Of a stretch of 64,000 nucleotides of DNA, positions 32,670 to 45,480 are shown in pieces. Numbering within the stretch: position 1 is the first letter of the stretch; each line of letters begins with the position of its first letter. The stretch covers positions 32,079,099 through 32,143,098 of the forward strand of contig CM036658.1 in the NCBI GenBank assembly GCA_020746105.1, given 5' to 3'. Both the position numbers and the translations under genes were made by a program. The notes below the pieces were generated by a model. The model was not told the DNA's origin. It worked only from the letters and a program-made list of their open reading frames with translations, and did not search any database. The stretch is from Trogon surrucura. Its lineage: Eukaryota; Chordata; Aves; Trogoniformes; Trogonidae.

Positions 32670-35600
32670 TCTAAACAAAAGGAACCCCCTCAGAAAAACC
32701 CACCTTCATTACAATTATTTATTCTTGTGCAGAGACCTCTTGTACATATCTACAACTTGTTATAATAAGATGCTTTCTTCCCAACTGAAAAAAACATAAT
32801 AAAATTTTTATTGAGTAGATAACGAGGAAACACTGAAGTGGAAAAGTTAAGAAGTCAACTTTCAGTGGCAAAAATAGAATCTTCCAATTAAGATCACAAT
32901 CTTGTTTCAAAATTAGAGATGACATGTCTCTGTCAAGAATATTTCATTTGGAAATTACCTTTAGTTACAGGAAAGCTATGAGATATTTCGATTCATGACT
33001 AAATCATGTTCTATAGTTGTACGTTTACCTGTTATTTAGAAAAAAAAAAGTGCTAGGTGACCTACTCTGAACCCACAGACTGCCTCATTAGAATGATATT
33101 ATTATCAATTATTGGAAACATTTGCTTTCCATTTGACTGTTTAATGGGAGTGCACTTTGTTCTTTGCCATTTACTTCCTCCACTGCCATTGCTTTGGCCA
33201 CCTGCACCCATCACCTGGATGTCACTATCCATCAGCTCTGTGAAAGAATAATTTCATATGTATCATAGACTTGACAAATGGCATCTGCACATGATATGCT
33301 CCCATTAACTACTGAGATTTGAGGGGAATATTAACACTTTGTGATCTCTGCACAAACTACCTACAAGCGTTACACTTATTAATGTCTGACTGATACTACA
33401 GAACTGAACAGTTTCAGCTAAGAAGTTGATTGGGTTTTGCTTCCAGAATGTGTTAGAGGGCAGCATTTACACCAGGCTACACACATAGGTGCAAGACTTC
33501 AGTAACAAGAATGTAAATTAGTATTACACAGTAGGAAAAGTCACATTCAAAGAGGCAGGAGAAATAAAGTTAAACTTCTTCAAACAGCCTGCCAGTAACA
33601 AAATTAAAGGAGGAGTGTTTAATGTGGCAATAAATAACCTAGATCTCAATATGACCTCTTTGTGGAGTCAATACTAATGTTTACTGATGTTTTACCCAGC
33701 ACCCCAAGGGCAATCATTCTGAGTTTAAATCAAATTCAAGAGCACCTGCAAAGGCACAAAGTATGCAAAACCCATGAAATGAAGTTTCCAGCCCTCTTCC
33801 TGGTACTCTTCTGCTATCACATTAAAACCCAAACCTGCCAGGCTCTGTTAATTCTTTCACTAGCGTAAGGGCATTTCTGTCAAAGAAACATGATATTATA
33901 AAGCTTACTGCACTCAAGACTCACCCTGTGGACAACATCAATGAAGTTAAAACCAAATACCTGGCACCTATATTCCACATTGCACAGAAAGAGAGATTTA
34001 TTATTCAAGATGTCTTTGATGGTCTAACTTTACGGTCTGGAAAGAGGCCAAGAGAGGAAGGCATAGTAACATTTTGGACTTGGACAGGTTCAAGATGTTC
34101 TAAATCACCTCAGCTTAGAGCAAAAAAAAAGGCTTCATTGAAATGGCAGCTCCTGGTTCTTGCAGTTCAGGTTGGCAATGATGGACAGACCTACATGGTG
34201 GGACAGATGTGGTTTTCAATATTTTTTCAGTCCTGTATTCTGAATATCTTTACAGAAGAGCTCATGGCTGCTTCTTTCTAGGTCATGTAGCAAAGGGACA
34301 GAATATATATGGCATGTGAAGATTTCAGAGATTTCTAAACGGAAACATGATACTCCAGCTCAGCAGACAGTTTATTTGAAGATGTAATTTAATATATGTT
34401 ATACAAAGCTTTACCAAAACTAAGCTAGGAACTTTTGTTTCTTTAGAGAAGTCCTTCAAAATACCTTTCTTTGCAGGCCTTCATTTTAAAAGCCACAAGC
34501 AGAATATCCCTTCCCCATATTAAAAAACTTTCTGGTATAAGACACTTGAGTTTCAATCTTAAAGCTACACCATTACCTATCCTTTTAAAAGGAAACTTAC
34601 AACAGCTTTTGATTTGTCCACCGATGACTGCATAGATCCGAATGGTATCAGGAATACTCCTTTCTTTTGTCTGTTAAGCTTTTTCATGAGCAAGAAACAA
34701 GTAATTGCTATTTGACTCTGCAATCTTTCCCTCAGGGACTGTATTTCTCCCATCTGCTTGTTGACTGGAGTATCTATAACTTTTGGCAGCAAAAGGACGT
34801 TCTCCTGTCCTCAAGGTTATTGTTTAGGCTAGCCCAAAGCTAGGTGGAAAGTACCGTCTTCCCTGGTTCTTCCAGGTATTTGTAGACCGTTGTTTGATTG
34901 TTTGTTTCCAAACATCAGCTCCTGCTGTAGTGACCACAAAACTCTTAAAATCTCTGTCCCATGGGCTCAGGTGGGTTTGTTTCTGAAACTTAGAAACCAG
35001 TAGATCTCTGCCTCCAAAAGCATCTTACCCTGCACATGACAGTGACTACCTTCACTCCTGCTGCGGCTGTGTTTCTATTTCCTCAACAAGGACTACATGG
35101 ATTTTAGTTGGGATTAAACATGATAGGTTGGGTGGAGTTGTGAAAAAGAATGGAGCATCAGGCATCTTTTGCATGTCGTTCTGTAAGAATTCTGGCAGTT
35201 ATTCAGCTAAACTGAATAGACTTCTCACAAGTCAGTTAAAAAGTAGTTTATCAAAGAGCAAGTTGCCTCTGTCACTCCTCAAGTAGTTTAGTAGTTTCTG
35301 TAACCACAGTGGCAAGCACAGGGCAGGATACTATTCCCTATTTTAAATTAACCTGACATATCTTTTGTTGTTGCTATTTAATATAGAATTTAATATAGAA
35401 TAGTTCACTGCTGATGAATTTTGGGCTGATGTTCCTCACTGAAAAGGGCTTGTGTCACTTAAAAACTCTGAGGCTGCAACTTGAGAGTGGGCACTTGATC
35501 TTTGGGCCCAGAAGCTGGCACAATGTGTTGGTGAGGGGATTCACATTCCCCAACAGATAAAGGAATATTAAATCACACTCATTTTTTGTATTTACAATGC

Positions 35601-38600
35601 TTCCTTCCCACATCATCTGACACATGTGCACACAGAAAGTCATTTATCATTGTTATAAAAACTCAGAAAAGTTAAAACTGGGGTGGCATAGTTAATAAAT
35701 ACTGCCTGTGGGAGATGTGCAGGCTGCTCTAACTTGGACTTTGTATATCAGAAGTGAAACTACATGTTTTCATCTGGTGTTGTACGGTAAAGGTATGAGA
35801 TAGAAGTGGAAAATATTTTCAGAGGTTTGTAAGTTGCTGTTTAAAGGACAGAAAATATACTTCCTTTTTGACAGCTTTTACTCAGCATCTTGCAGTTAGC
35901 AAAGAAAAGGCGTAAGTTAGACATGGTTTTAAAGAGTCCATGAAGAACTTTGCATTAGTATGGTGTTGAAAATAAAACATGACATATGGTAAGATAATGC
36001 ATTCTGTATTAGAAAACCGGTTGGAAAACAAACAAACAAAACATAACAAATGAAGACCCCAAGTAAGGAGAGAACAATTTCCTGGTTGTCAGTCCCAGAT
36101 TATGTAGAAGAACTAGGATTTGAAGAAAAAACAAAGAAACCATAGGTCAAGGTGCAAGGGAAATTAACTTATTTATGTATGCTTTACCACCAAGTTGCAA
36201 ATTCAAGTGTCATGTTTAAAAGCACATAATTCATTCTTCAAAAAAGAAGAACAGGCAGTGCATATTTCCTTATCCCACACACAAATCATTTATGTTTCGA
36301 AAAAGAACCTGCATTTCAAAATTAATCCATGTGCTTCATTTGTCAATTTTCAAGATGAAAACCCACTGTCTTTGAAATGGCGTACCAACTGTGAAGTTAG
36401 AGAAAAAAGGGTAATATGTTGTATCAGTTTTTTCTCTCATCTTTCCCATAGCTCACTACTGAACTAAAATTGCTATTTCTGGAATTTGTAACATGCCCAT
36501 TGTTTAAATAAATAGGCATTATTGCCCAATTCTAGGAAAGTGTCTGTTCCTTTTGGTACAGAAGACAAACAGTGCTCCTGTTGGGATATAGTTTGAGTCA
36601 TTAATGTATCAGGCCATATTCTTCAGAGATATTAGATATGCTAGCACTAGAAGTGGAATATGATGTCTTAGTTCCATCTTTTATGAAACTTTGTCCAAGT
36701 CAAAATAACTACTTAGTGTATAAAAACTAAAAGATTAGAAGGAGTAACAGATTGTCATTTTTTTCTAGAAGGAAAGAGATTGATATTAACATGTTGAGAA
36801 CTTAGGAGGGCTAATCATGACGGTGATTTTAATTACTGTCTATAATAAAAAGGCAGTCAGAAATTACAAAGTGACAGAGTTTAAAGGTTTTGTTTCTCTT
36901 AATTCATGCTTTACTATCAGATAAACATTCTAGGGAAAATTTATAGCACGAAAGATATGTCAGGCTTTTTCTGAACACAGCTGCTGTAGCTGCTGACAAG
37001 TATGAGATGACCTTGTACTATGCATTGTTTGTTTCACGATGAGTTACATATATTACGATTTCTTAATTTACTGCAGTACTTATCCATTGAAATAAAATTG
37101 TCATTCTGTCTGTCCTGAGATGGACGACTCTGCACTGTTATATCCTTCTACTGTCTTCATAAACATGATTGATAAGACTTATGAAGATATAAATCTATGG
37201 CAGCCTGTTGTTCCTAATAACTAAATACTAGTTAGTTCCACTGTCCCTCACAGTAAAAAGTCACTATCATACCACTTAAGCTTGCAGCTCAGAAAACAAA
37301 ACTAATATTTTGGCAGAATTCTTCTCTTCTCTAGAACTGTGCCATCATGAACTCATACGATAAGGATATTACTGCTTTTTTTTTTAATGTGGAAAGAGCA
37401 AAGCACTCTGCAGTCATTTTTTTGTAATAGTCTTGCTGGATGGTTTAATATGTGATCATCCCTTTATTTTGCTATGGTTTTGGTAGAAAATTGCCTTCAA
37501 AAGATGTAAACCTTAAGAGTTCTAGACTAACTCAATCTGCATTATAAGCACAGAAACAAATGTATATTCTAGCCAAGCAAATGAAGTCAAATATTTGATC
37601 TTTGTTTTACTTTCCCTTTTCCATACTTTTTTTCTGTTTCTGCCCATTTTTTGTTGCACAGAAACTTTCGTCAGTATGTAGAGATATAGCACACCTTTCA
37701 AATTCATATTTGCTTCAATGTTGTGATATTTACATCGGTCAGAGAGACTTTCTTATTATTTTTGATTCATCTTCAACAACTTCCCGTCTTTGAGAAGTTC
37801 CTCCCACTTTCATTTTCCTCTCCATTTCCCACTATTGCTGACTTTTTTGTTATTTTCCCACTACTTTATTCATGATTAGAAAGAATATGTATTTCATGGA
37901 GTTATCTAGTCCCATGTTTTCTGCTTGTGTTCTAGACTAAACAGAAGTATGAGTAAAACCTCACATTCTGTAACAAACTTTCCAGAAAGAATCATAACCG
38001 AGGCTTTCTGCAATTGGAGTCTTCACATTTATTTCACTGCCTGTATGTGAGACTCTGTGTCGTGGAAGAATGTGCAAGAAATATTCCCTCAGCTGTATTG
38101 CAGAACTCTGTTGTCCCTCTGTGTTGTCAGATATAGCAAATCAACCTGCTGCTATTTACATAAATCCAGGAGATGATCAAGTATGTTTGAGAAGTTGGTC
38201 CCTAGTTTGATTTCAAGAAGTCTTACCTTTGCCACAGCTCACATCAGATGTGAATGCGGGTGTTAAGTCACTGTGGGCAAGGTTCTGACATTTTGCTAGA
38301 CGCGTCCACCTGAAACTTTCTATCATCTTGACAGTAGAATCTCATTTGCAGCAAAAGGATAAGAAAGACAAATCTCTGGCTTGACACCTTGTGACATCTC
38401 TCTGTGGGTGATGAATTTCTGTTACATGACAGGATCAAAGTTACCAAGCAATGGATGAATGAATGGCACAGTAACTTTAGGCTTGCTGGGAATCAGAAGA
38501 ATGTCAAATTATAAAAGAACATTGTTACACATTTAGGGATAGGTTATTCTATGTATTTAAGTACATGTGAATATATTTTATTTCAATATATTTAAATTTT

Positions 38601-40044
38601 GACAAAAGAAACAAACCCACAAGTGTCCCTAAGAATAAATAAGTTGCTACTTCCAATTCTTTAATATTTTAATCCTGATGGCAAAGATCTCAATGTAGGA
38701 ACCATTAGTCAAGGTTTTTCTCTAGTTTGTCTTCTGTCTCCCTGTCTTCACAGTTTTGGATTTTTGGGGGTTGTTTTGGTTTTTTTTTCCCCTGTCAATT
38801 TTTACTATTATAGCGTCCCTCTTCTGAGTGATGCTCTTTGAAAGAGAGTTTTACAGGAAACATACACTAATGCATGTAGTATACATCCATAGGCATATAA
38901 CTGTGTTTACAGAGTCTCAAAGTTCTGGTTTCAAATGAGAAAATGAAATTGAAGACTTGATATGACCCTCTGTCTCAAGAACTTAAGGTAACATCAGTTA
39001 ACCAGACTGTGGAAAACCCAGCTCTATCTCTCTTCCTAGTGCAATTTGAGCCTGTATTTCTGAGGTAAAAACCTTGACAGTCAAACTTATGCATGCACTG
39101 AGTTTGAGGACTGAATTTTTCTTCCTGAAGATACTCTGCTTTGTAAGGACTACTTAAATATTCACTCTACAAGAGAGAAGAATATGACTACGGTTTAGTA
39201 GCCAAGGTACTAAGCACAGTTTTACATTTAAAGGGAGGAAAAAATAAACTGTGCCTATTACAGTTTCCAGTCCTCAGGACATAAACTGTGAAGCATCTAA
39301 CCTGTGATTAACTTATTTTTTTTTTTAAAAAAAAAATTATATACTTTATATATAAAATCTAATATATCTAATTTATATAATATATAACATAAATAAATAT
39401 AAACCATAAATATATGTGTCAGTCAGATTCACTGATTGTTATCTTGTTAGAGTTTTATTAGGGAAGGCAACAATGAACTTTGTGGTGCAAATATCCAGGA
39501 TTTTGCTTGTTTTCCTCCTCTCCTGCAGAAATACTGAGACTTCAGAAAAATCAAACCTCTGAAAAATGTTGTAAGAATAAACAATTGATCTACCCACGAT
39601 TTTTCTGCACTGGGACCTGTGTCCATTGATATTTCAAGATTGAGCAGCCCATGGTTAATAAAGTTTTAGTAGCAAAAACATTTGCAAGCAAGTATAGAAA
39701 ATTACAAACTGACATCTCTTAGTCTAGAAGTAATAATTAAAACCCACTAATTTATATATTTTTAATCCTTTAAAGTTTCTCTTGGTACTCTGCTAGCTTT
39801 TAAAGTAGGAAAATGAGAATTTTGGTTTGTGTCCCACTAGCGTCTTATCTGACTACAGGCACTCTAAACAAACCAGTTATTTGGCATGATAGCTTTCTGC
39901 AATAGCTTTGTTGGCAAGATAGGACCTGATCATTGAATCAAGTGCTATATTAATTTTATTTCCCCCCTACCTTAATGGAATGAAATTTCCCTAAAATATC
40001 TGTAGGTTTTAAAACCCGTCTCTAGAAGCCAAATTTATTGTATG
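32670..40044. other. non-coding sequence, no recognised repeat
   Basis: The longest stretch without any transposable element I recognise (7.4 kb). It is AT-rich with scattered short open frames (up to 117 aa at 33928-34281), none with a motif. A 42-bp segment at 39529-39570 has a good acceptor (TCCTCTCCTGCAG) and a GTAAGA donor, but one frame only is open and it cannot be phased with other candidates. 39318-39420 is almost pure A/T. If this window is part of a large intron or intergenic region, this is its plainest part. Confidence 0.45.
39318..39420. repeat. AT-rich low-complexity tract
   Basis: T11 followed by A10, then about 75 bp of imperfect TATA/AATATA sequence. Likely to melt easily and to be unstable in length. 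Confidence 0.85.
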
Positions 40045-40395
40045 GGATATAGACAACGTTTTCCAACTTTTTCTTTCTTTTTCCTTCTTTGGCAAGGATA
40101 CCTCCTCTGCAGCATGTACTGCCCAAATTCCCACTCCTTCGGTTGTGAAAAGTAGAGGGAAGATTTCTTCGGACCGCTCACAGTGATCCTTGGCTTCTCC
40201 AGGACTGCAATGGTGAGAGTGACCACACACACGGTGATTTCTCCCTGGCTTGGATCTGCTCTCAGAATAACGGAGTTGCTCTTCATAGTGATTCCAGGTA
40301 TCCCAGTACTTCTCTTGAGGGGGCTGTACCTGCAGCTGACCACACACCTCCAGAAGTTGTGGACATCCCCTTCATATCTAGCCCAGATTTGTCAT
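40045..40395 (-). pseudogene. immunoglobulin V-set-like exon, frameshifted (CD300/TREM/pIgR type)
   Basis: Minus-strand signal of one V-type Ig domain split over two frames. Frame 1 gives RYEGDVHNFW then VVSCRYSPLK, as at a B-strand cysteine. Frame 2 continues QEKYWDTWNHYEEQLRY, like the KYWC block of CD300/TREM domains with the Cys replaced by Asp. Frame 1 resumes with ILRADPSQGEITVCVVTLTIA, matching the D-E strand pattern 'R..D.....TV.V..L', and frame 2 supplies SPGEAKDHCER in place of 'DSGxYxCxx'. At least three frame changes are needed, so it is non-functional. Longest single frames are 102 aa (40035-40343) and 112 aa (40009-40347). A GTATCC donor-like site follows near 40100. The pattern match is mine; no database search was run. 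Chance resemblance remains possible. Confidence 0.5.
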
Positions 40396-40735
40396 GTTTT
40401 CATGTGTCCTTTTTCAGTGTTTCTCCCAAAAACCAGGCTTGGCGACTTCACCTAGCTACTTACGTGAGTACCCAGACAGCGCTTCTGAAAATGTGACCTT
40501 CAGCAGCAGGAAAAAAAGGAGAAATGTCGACAGTTTGAGGTTTTTTTCTCCTCTCTCACACTAGAATGACAGGAGTGTTGTATTGATTTGAACAGTTAAA
40601 TTCACTAGAGTAAGTAAGGAAAAGTCAGGACTCTAAATTTGCCTATGCTGTGGTAAAGACATACTTCTTCAGGAGCTGGGCTTTTGAGTAAAACATCAAA
40701 TTCCAAAGCACAGTCACAGGGGTTGGATATTATGC
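40396..40735. other. non-coding sequence between the Ig pseudo-exon and an LTR
   Basis: Would hold the leader exon and intron of an Ig receptor on the minus strand if the pseudogene were larger. I see no signal-peptide-like frame here. Confidence 0.4.
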
Positions 40736-40740
40736 AGCTC

Positions 40741-41906
40741 TGTATTGGGTTGGCCTGGCCGGATTTTGGTGGTGGGGGAGCTGCAGAGTGGCTTCAGCAA
40801 GAAGCTGCTAGAAGCTCCCTGAGTTTGACAGAGCCAATGCCAGCCGGCTCCAAAGAGGGACCCGACGCTGGCCAAGGCTGAGCCTATCAGTAAGGTGATA
40901 GGAGAGGAACGCCTCTGTGAAAATTCTGTTTAAGAGTGGTGAAAAAGAACTGTGCCATAACAGCTGGTACAGAGATGGAGGAGTGAGAATCTCTGCAGAC
41001 ACCAAGGTCAGTGAAGAAGGAGGGAGGGGAGGATGAGCTCCAGGCGCCAGAGCAGAGAGAGTCCCCCGGGTCCATGGTGAAGACCATGGTGAAGCGGGTT
41101 GTCCCCCTGCAGCCCATGGGCGAGGAGCAGATGTCCACCGTGAGGATCAGCGCATAGATGTCCACTGTGTAGAGGAATCCACACCATGTGGGTGGATGCC
41201 TGAAGGGGGCTGTAGCCCGTGGGCAGCCCGCATCAGAGCAAGTTGCTGTCAACACCTGTAGCCCGTGGAAGAGGGAATGCCCACGCTGGAGCAGGTTGGC
41301 CGGTGGGACTTTTGGGACGCTGCAGGTGACTCACACTGCAGCAGTTTCCCCTGAAGGACTGCGCCTCAGACTCATGAGGGGTGGGCTACCGCTCGTGAGG
41401 TGTCTCACGTTGGGCAGTTTGTGATGAATTGCCCTTCATGGGATGACTCACGCCGGAGAAGAGAGTGTGAAGCTTGTCTCCCATGAGAGGGGACCCCACA
41501 GTGGCTCTAGGGAAGAGTGAAGAGTCCTCCCCCGGAATGAAGAAGTGGTGGAACCAACGTCGGATGAACTGACCGTAACCCCCATTCCCTGTGCCCCTGC
41601 GCTGCTCGGGGGGAGGAGGTGGAGAAACCGAGATTGATGTTAAGCCCGGAAGGAAGGGAGGGATGTGGGGAAGGTGTTCTGTTTGTTAAGATCTGTTTGT
41701 ATTTTCTTATTTCTCACTATTCCTCTTGGATTGGTTCTTTAAATAAATCTGATTAATTTCCCCAAAATTGAGTCTGTTTTGCCCAGGACAGTAAATGAGA
41801 GTGATTTCCCTGTCACTATCTCAAACCCTGAGCCCTTGGAAATATTTTCTTCCCCTGTCTAGCAGTGAAGAGGGAGTGAGAGAGTGGCTGTGTGGGTACC
41901 ATGACA
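40741..41906 (+). mobile_element. solo LTR, long ERV family, 1166 bp, with TSD
   Basis: Plus-strand copy of the long LTR family. It starts TGTATTGGGTTGG and ends CCATGACA, with a perfect 5-bp duplication AGCTC at 40736-40740 and 41907-41911. It contains the GCCAATGCCAGCC block, a CTGTTTAAG promoter-like box near 40926, degenerate internal repeats, and AATAAA at 41742-41747. Compared with the copy at 12657, it lacks 23 bp just before the 3' end, between two ACC triplets. The intact duplication shows it is a genuine insertion reduced to a solo LTR. Short frames inside it, on both strands, are not genes. Confidence 0.95.
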
Positions 41907-41911
41907 AGCTC

Positions 41912-42239
41912 TTAAAATCAGTGGAGCTTATGGTAGTTTACACTCTGTTTCCAGGCTTTTATACCTAGGAGGTCCGTTATATTCCTGTTGTATGCTGGAG
42001 ATTACTGTTACTAAGTATTGATCACCAAAAGTCATTGATATAGTATGAAAAAGAATGAAACATTACAATGGAATTTAGGCTTCTTTTAGGACTGCAGGTT
42101 GTTCTTGAGGATGAATCATGGGTAACGTTGCCAAGAAGTTGATCTTGGCTCAGATATTTTCAGTCAATGGAAGCTGACCTGACATAACATAGTCTTGGGT
42201 TATTTATTTTCTTTTCTCAGTAAATTAATTGTTCATGTC
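41912..42239. other. non-coding sequence, no recognised feature
   Basis: Spacer between an LTR and a CR1 end. Nothing recognised. Confidence 0.5.
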
Positions 42240-42727
42240 CCTCAGCTCAAGAGAGGCAGGGAACTGCTTGAGAGAGTCCAGCGCAGAGCCACAAAGATGA
42301 TGGATTGGATCATCCCCCTTAGGAGGAAAGGCTGGAGGAGCTGGGTCTCTTTAGCCTGGAGAAGAGGAGGCTGAGGGGTGACCTCATTCATGTTTATAAA
42401 TATATCAAGGGGGAGTGTCAGGAGGACAGAGCCAGGCTCTTCTCAGTGATGTCAAATGACAGAACAAGGGGCAATGGATATAAGGTGGAGCATAGGAGGT
42501 TAGATTAGGAACATTAGGAAGAACTTTTTCTCTGTGAGGATGGCAGAGCACTGGCACAGGCTGCCCAGGGAGGTTGTGGAGTCTCCTTCTCTGGAGACAT
42601 TCAAAACTCACCTGGACGCGTTCCTGTGTGACCTCCTGTAGGTGATCCTGCTCTGCCAGGGGGATTTAACTAGACGACCTTTCGAGGTCCTTTCCAACCC
42701 CCGACATTCTGTCATTCTGTGATTCTA
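42240..42727 (+). mobile_element. 5'-truncated CR1 3' end
   Basis: CR1 ORF2 C-terminus at DNA level (AAGAGGCAGGGAACTGCTTG, GGAGAAGAGGAGGCTGAGGG, GCTGCCCAGGGAGGTTGTGG). It is followed by the GATCCTGCTCTGCCAGGGGG 3' end and tail octamers of the CATTCTGTG type. Same 3' subtype as the copies at 4457 and 30215. No long open frame remains on the sense strand. Confidence 0.95.
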
Positions 42728-45354
42728 TTTTATGCAATAATGCATTAATAGGTTGCTAGGTAATTTGAATTTCTGCTGTGCATGAGCAATTATGGTTTCA
42801 ATGAGGCTGAGGCTGAAAAGATAAAAAATTTTGAAGTTATGTAGGCAGATTCTACCTCAGGTATAGCAGAACAAGAATGCTTTAATAGCTTCTAAATAAT
42901 CTATGTGTTTTAGGTAATGTAATAAAATAATTGCACTTTGATGTTCCATGTAAAGTCAATTTTATTTTTTTTTTAAAAATTGATATGTAAGTCCAGTATT
43001 GATTTTACCTCAGTTTTCAGTAAAACTTCTAGAAGAATTTGATATGTAATTCCAATTACAGGTTTTCCCATAGTGATGATACAATATTGAATATTCTTGA
43101 TTTTCTTGTACTATAGCTTGTGATATTACCTTAATCATTTTAAGACAGAAAATTACAGTTTATTCTTCCTTGTAGCCTCTGACATTAGCAATCTTCTTCT
43201 TCATGCTCTTAACAAGGTACTTAAATATTTATTCTGGGGACTCTGAATAATACATGGAAATAGAGAATATTCCCAATAATACTCAACAATCTCTTTTTTG
43301 CATGATAGGTATTGCAGGCACTGGAAGGAGATCATTCTGATGCTATCAGTACCATACTATGGCTAATAAAATGAGCTCTGTTGCCTGCAAAGATAGGAAG
43401 ATGACGAAAGATATCTGAAAATTAAAAAAATACATGAACATAATACGACTCAGCACTAAGACTAGTGTTAAACTGTAACCACCTTCTTTCCTCCATCTGT
43501 TTCCTTTTCTTCTTTTCACTTAGAAAACTATTAGCAAATTTTTAATACTATAAGGGCTAATTTTAACTCTTGTACAAGGGCTCTATGGGATTAATGCATT
43601 ATAGATAAAAACTCTCATCACACTCCTCAAATTCCCATTTTCACTTACTCATGTGGTACTCCCTCACAGCTCTTAAACAATGGGTTTCTTTACTGAGTGA
43701 AGAAGACTCAGATTCAGTGTGAGCCTGACAAAATTACTTTTTCCCTTGCTCAATTTTAAAGCACAGTGCTTTAGAAAGTATAAGGGAGAGTCTGCTAGGT
43801 AAGGTTTAACAGGTGGCATTTAGAAAGGAAAGAAAGAAAAAGAAAGCTAACAAAGGCTTGTAGACTGGAAGTTACAGGAATTTGAGTAAGATGGAAGAAG
43901 TGAAACAACAGAAATTCAAAGCTATAGAGAGACAATATATCGCACGTAAGCTAGCTGTTGTTCAATTTTTTTATAGTCTAAGAGACTAATACCCATCTCC
44001 TCTTGTTGCAGAGGAAGACACATAGATCTGGGCAGCTAAATAGAGAGATTTCTAGTGCAGAGACCATTCTCAAAAACTCAACATGCAACGTGAATTCTGA
44101 CAGGGATATTTATTTAAAATATATTTTTTGTTTATCAGACTCAAACTGTGTACTTTGGGAGGTATTCTGCTTAGAGTGGAGGTGGTAGACCATGTGTTAA
44201 CAAGACAGTGAGTGCATGTTAATATCTAGTGTTTAGAACTAGCTGAAATTGACAAATTTTCAGAGGAATTCCTTCTATCAAAACTTCAGATTTTTGATCA
44301 GTAGTTTTATGAATATTGTAATGCAGATTTGTAATGAATGGTGAAATTAATCTTGTACCAAAGTTACGGGATATGGATTTATTATATGAAATGCTTGTAG
44401 AGATAGCAGTATCGCTGTAACTTTAAAAAAAAATAAAAATTGACCTACAATTTAATTTTCTTAAATACATACTTCAAAATTGTTGTTGATTTAAAAAATC
44501 CAAAGCAGTGGAGAAATCTTTTTCGGAGTAAAAGCGTAGTAAAAGAATACAAGTAAAAGAACAGTAACAATTCCTCTGTGGAAAGTAATGTAAGTTCGTT
44601 CTACTAGTAAGGATCAGAAATATCACTGAACAATATTTGTATATAAAGAAAATACGTTCTTTAGATACTAGGATTAAAGTGACGTATTTTTGAGTTCCAT
44701 AACTGTTAGTTAATAAAATGCTAAGTTAATAAGACATTTTATCTCGTTGGCAATCATTAGTAATAATACTAACCTTCATGACTGAAAACAGAAGACATTG
44801 CAGTACAAAATTTATTGTCATGTAGGTCACTTGTACTTTGATTACCTGCCTTTCTCTACACAGTTGATGTATATTATTACATTCTAAACATCTGTATGTT
44901 GCAGAGGTTCATTTGGAAGCTGTTACTGCTCTCATTTGTGCCAAAAGAGTTGAAGTTTAAGGGACCACCAGAAAATCCCATGAAATATAGCAGCAAAAGT
45001 TTTGCTTCTAAAAGGATGTTTGAACTACCATATACTGTTGTTGAACGCTCATAAAGGACAAAACAAATCTGTCTTATATTTTGTGAGAGGAGAGCATTCC
45101 CCATGTATATAAAAACCAAAACTCTTTAACCTATTTCAGTGTGATTTTAACATTTATTTTAGCATTCATAAGGCAGTGTAGGTAATAAGTGCATTTTTAA
45201 ATAGCAATGATTTCGTTTATAGAATGGCATTTCAGCTCATGTCAATGTGATACCTAGAAGAAGATTTGAAGACATCCAACAAGGAAGGATTTCTAAGTAA
45301 GCTTTTCCTCTCAAATACGTATTTCCAGTCGCTATGTTTTTCTGTGTTGACTAG
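42728..45354. other. non-coding sequence, no recognised feature
   Basis: AT-rich with several A/T runs. A segment at 44012 follows a strong acceptor (CTCTTGTTGCAG) and stays open for 55 codons, but no donor in usable phase follows. Not called. Confidence 0.45.
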
Positions 45355-45457
45355 AAGAAATGCCCACCGAAGCAGAATCTAAAGCCAAGGAGGACAGGAA
45401 AATCTTGGACATGAAGTTGACTAGCAAAGCGAAAAAAGAACTTTCTACTCTTGTTAG
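45355..45457 (+). CDS. candidate exon, unidentified gene (weak)
   Basis: 103-bp segment after a fair acceptor (TTTTTCTGTGTTGACTAG) and before a weak donor (TTAG|GTTGAA). One frame is open and reads EMPTEAESKAKEDRKILDMK then LTSKAKKELSTLV, a charged, helix-like composition. It ends in phase 2 (AG), and with the first base of the segment at 49359 would complete an Arg codon. A CR1 lies 24 bp downstream, in what would be the intron. I do not recognise the protein. An open stretch of this length is not rare, so confidence is low. Confidence 0.15.
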
Positions 45458-45480
45458 GTTGAAACATTAAAGTATTATCT

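Noticed and set aside
39529-39570. 42-bp micro-exon after TCCTCTCCTGCAG
   Set aside because: One frame is open, but joining it to the next candidate (45355) would create a stop codon, and it is too short to judge.
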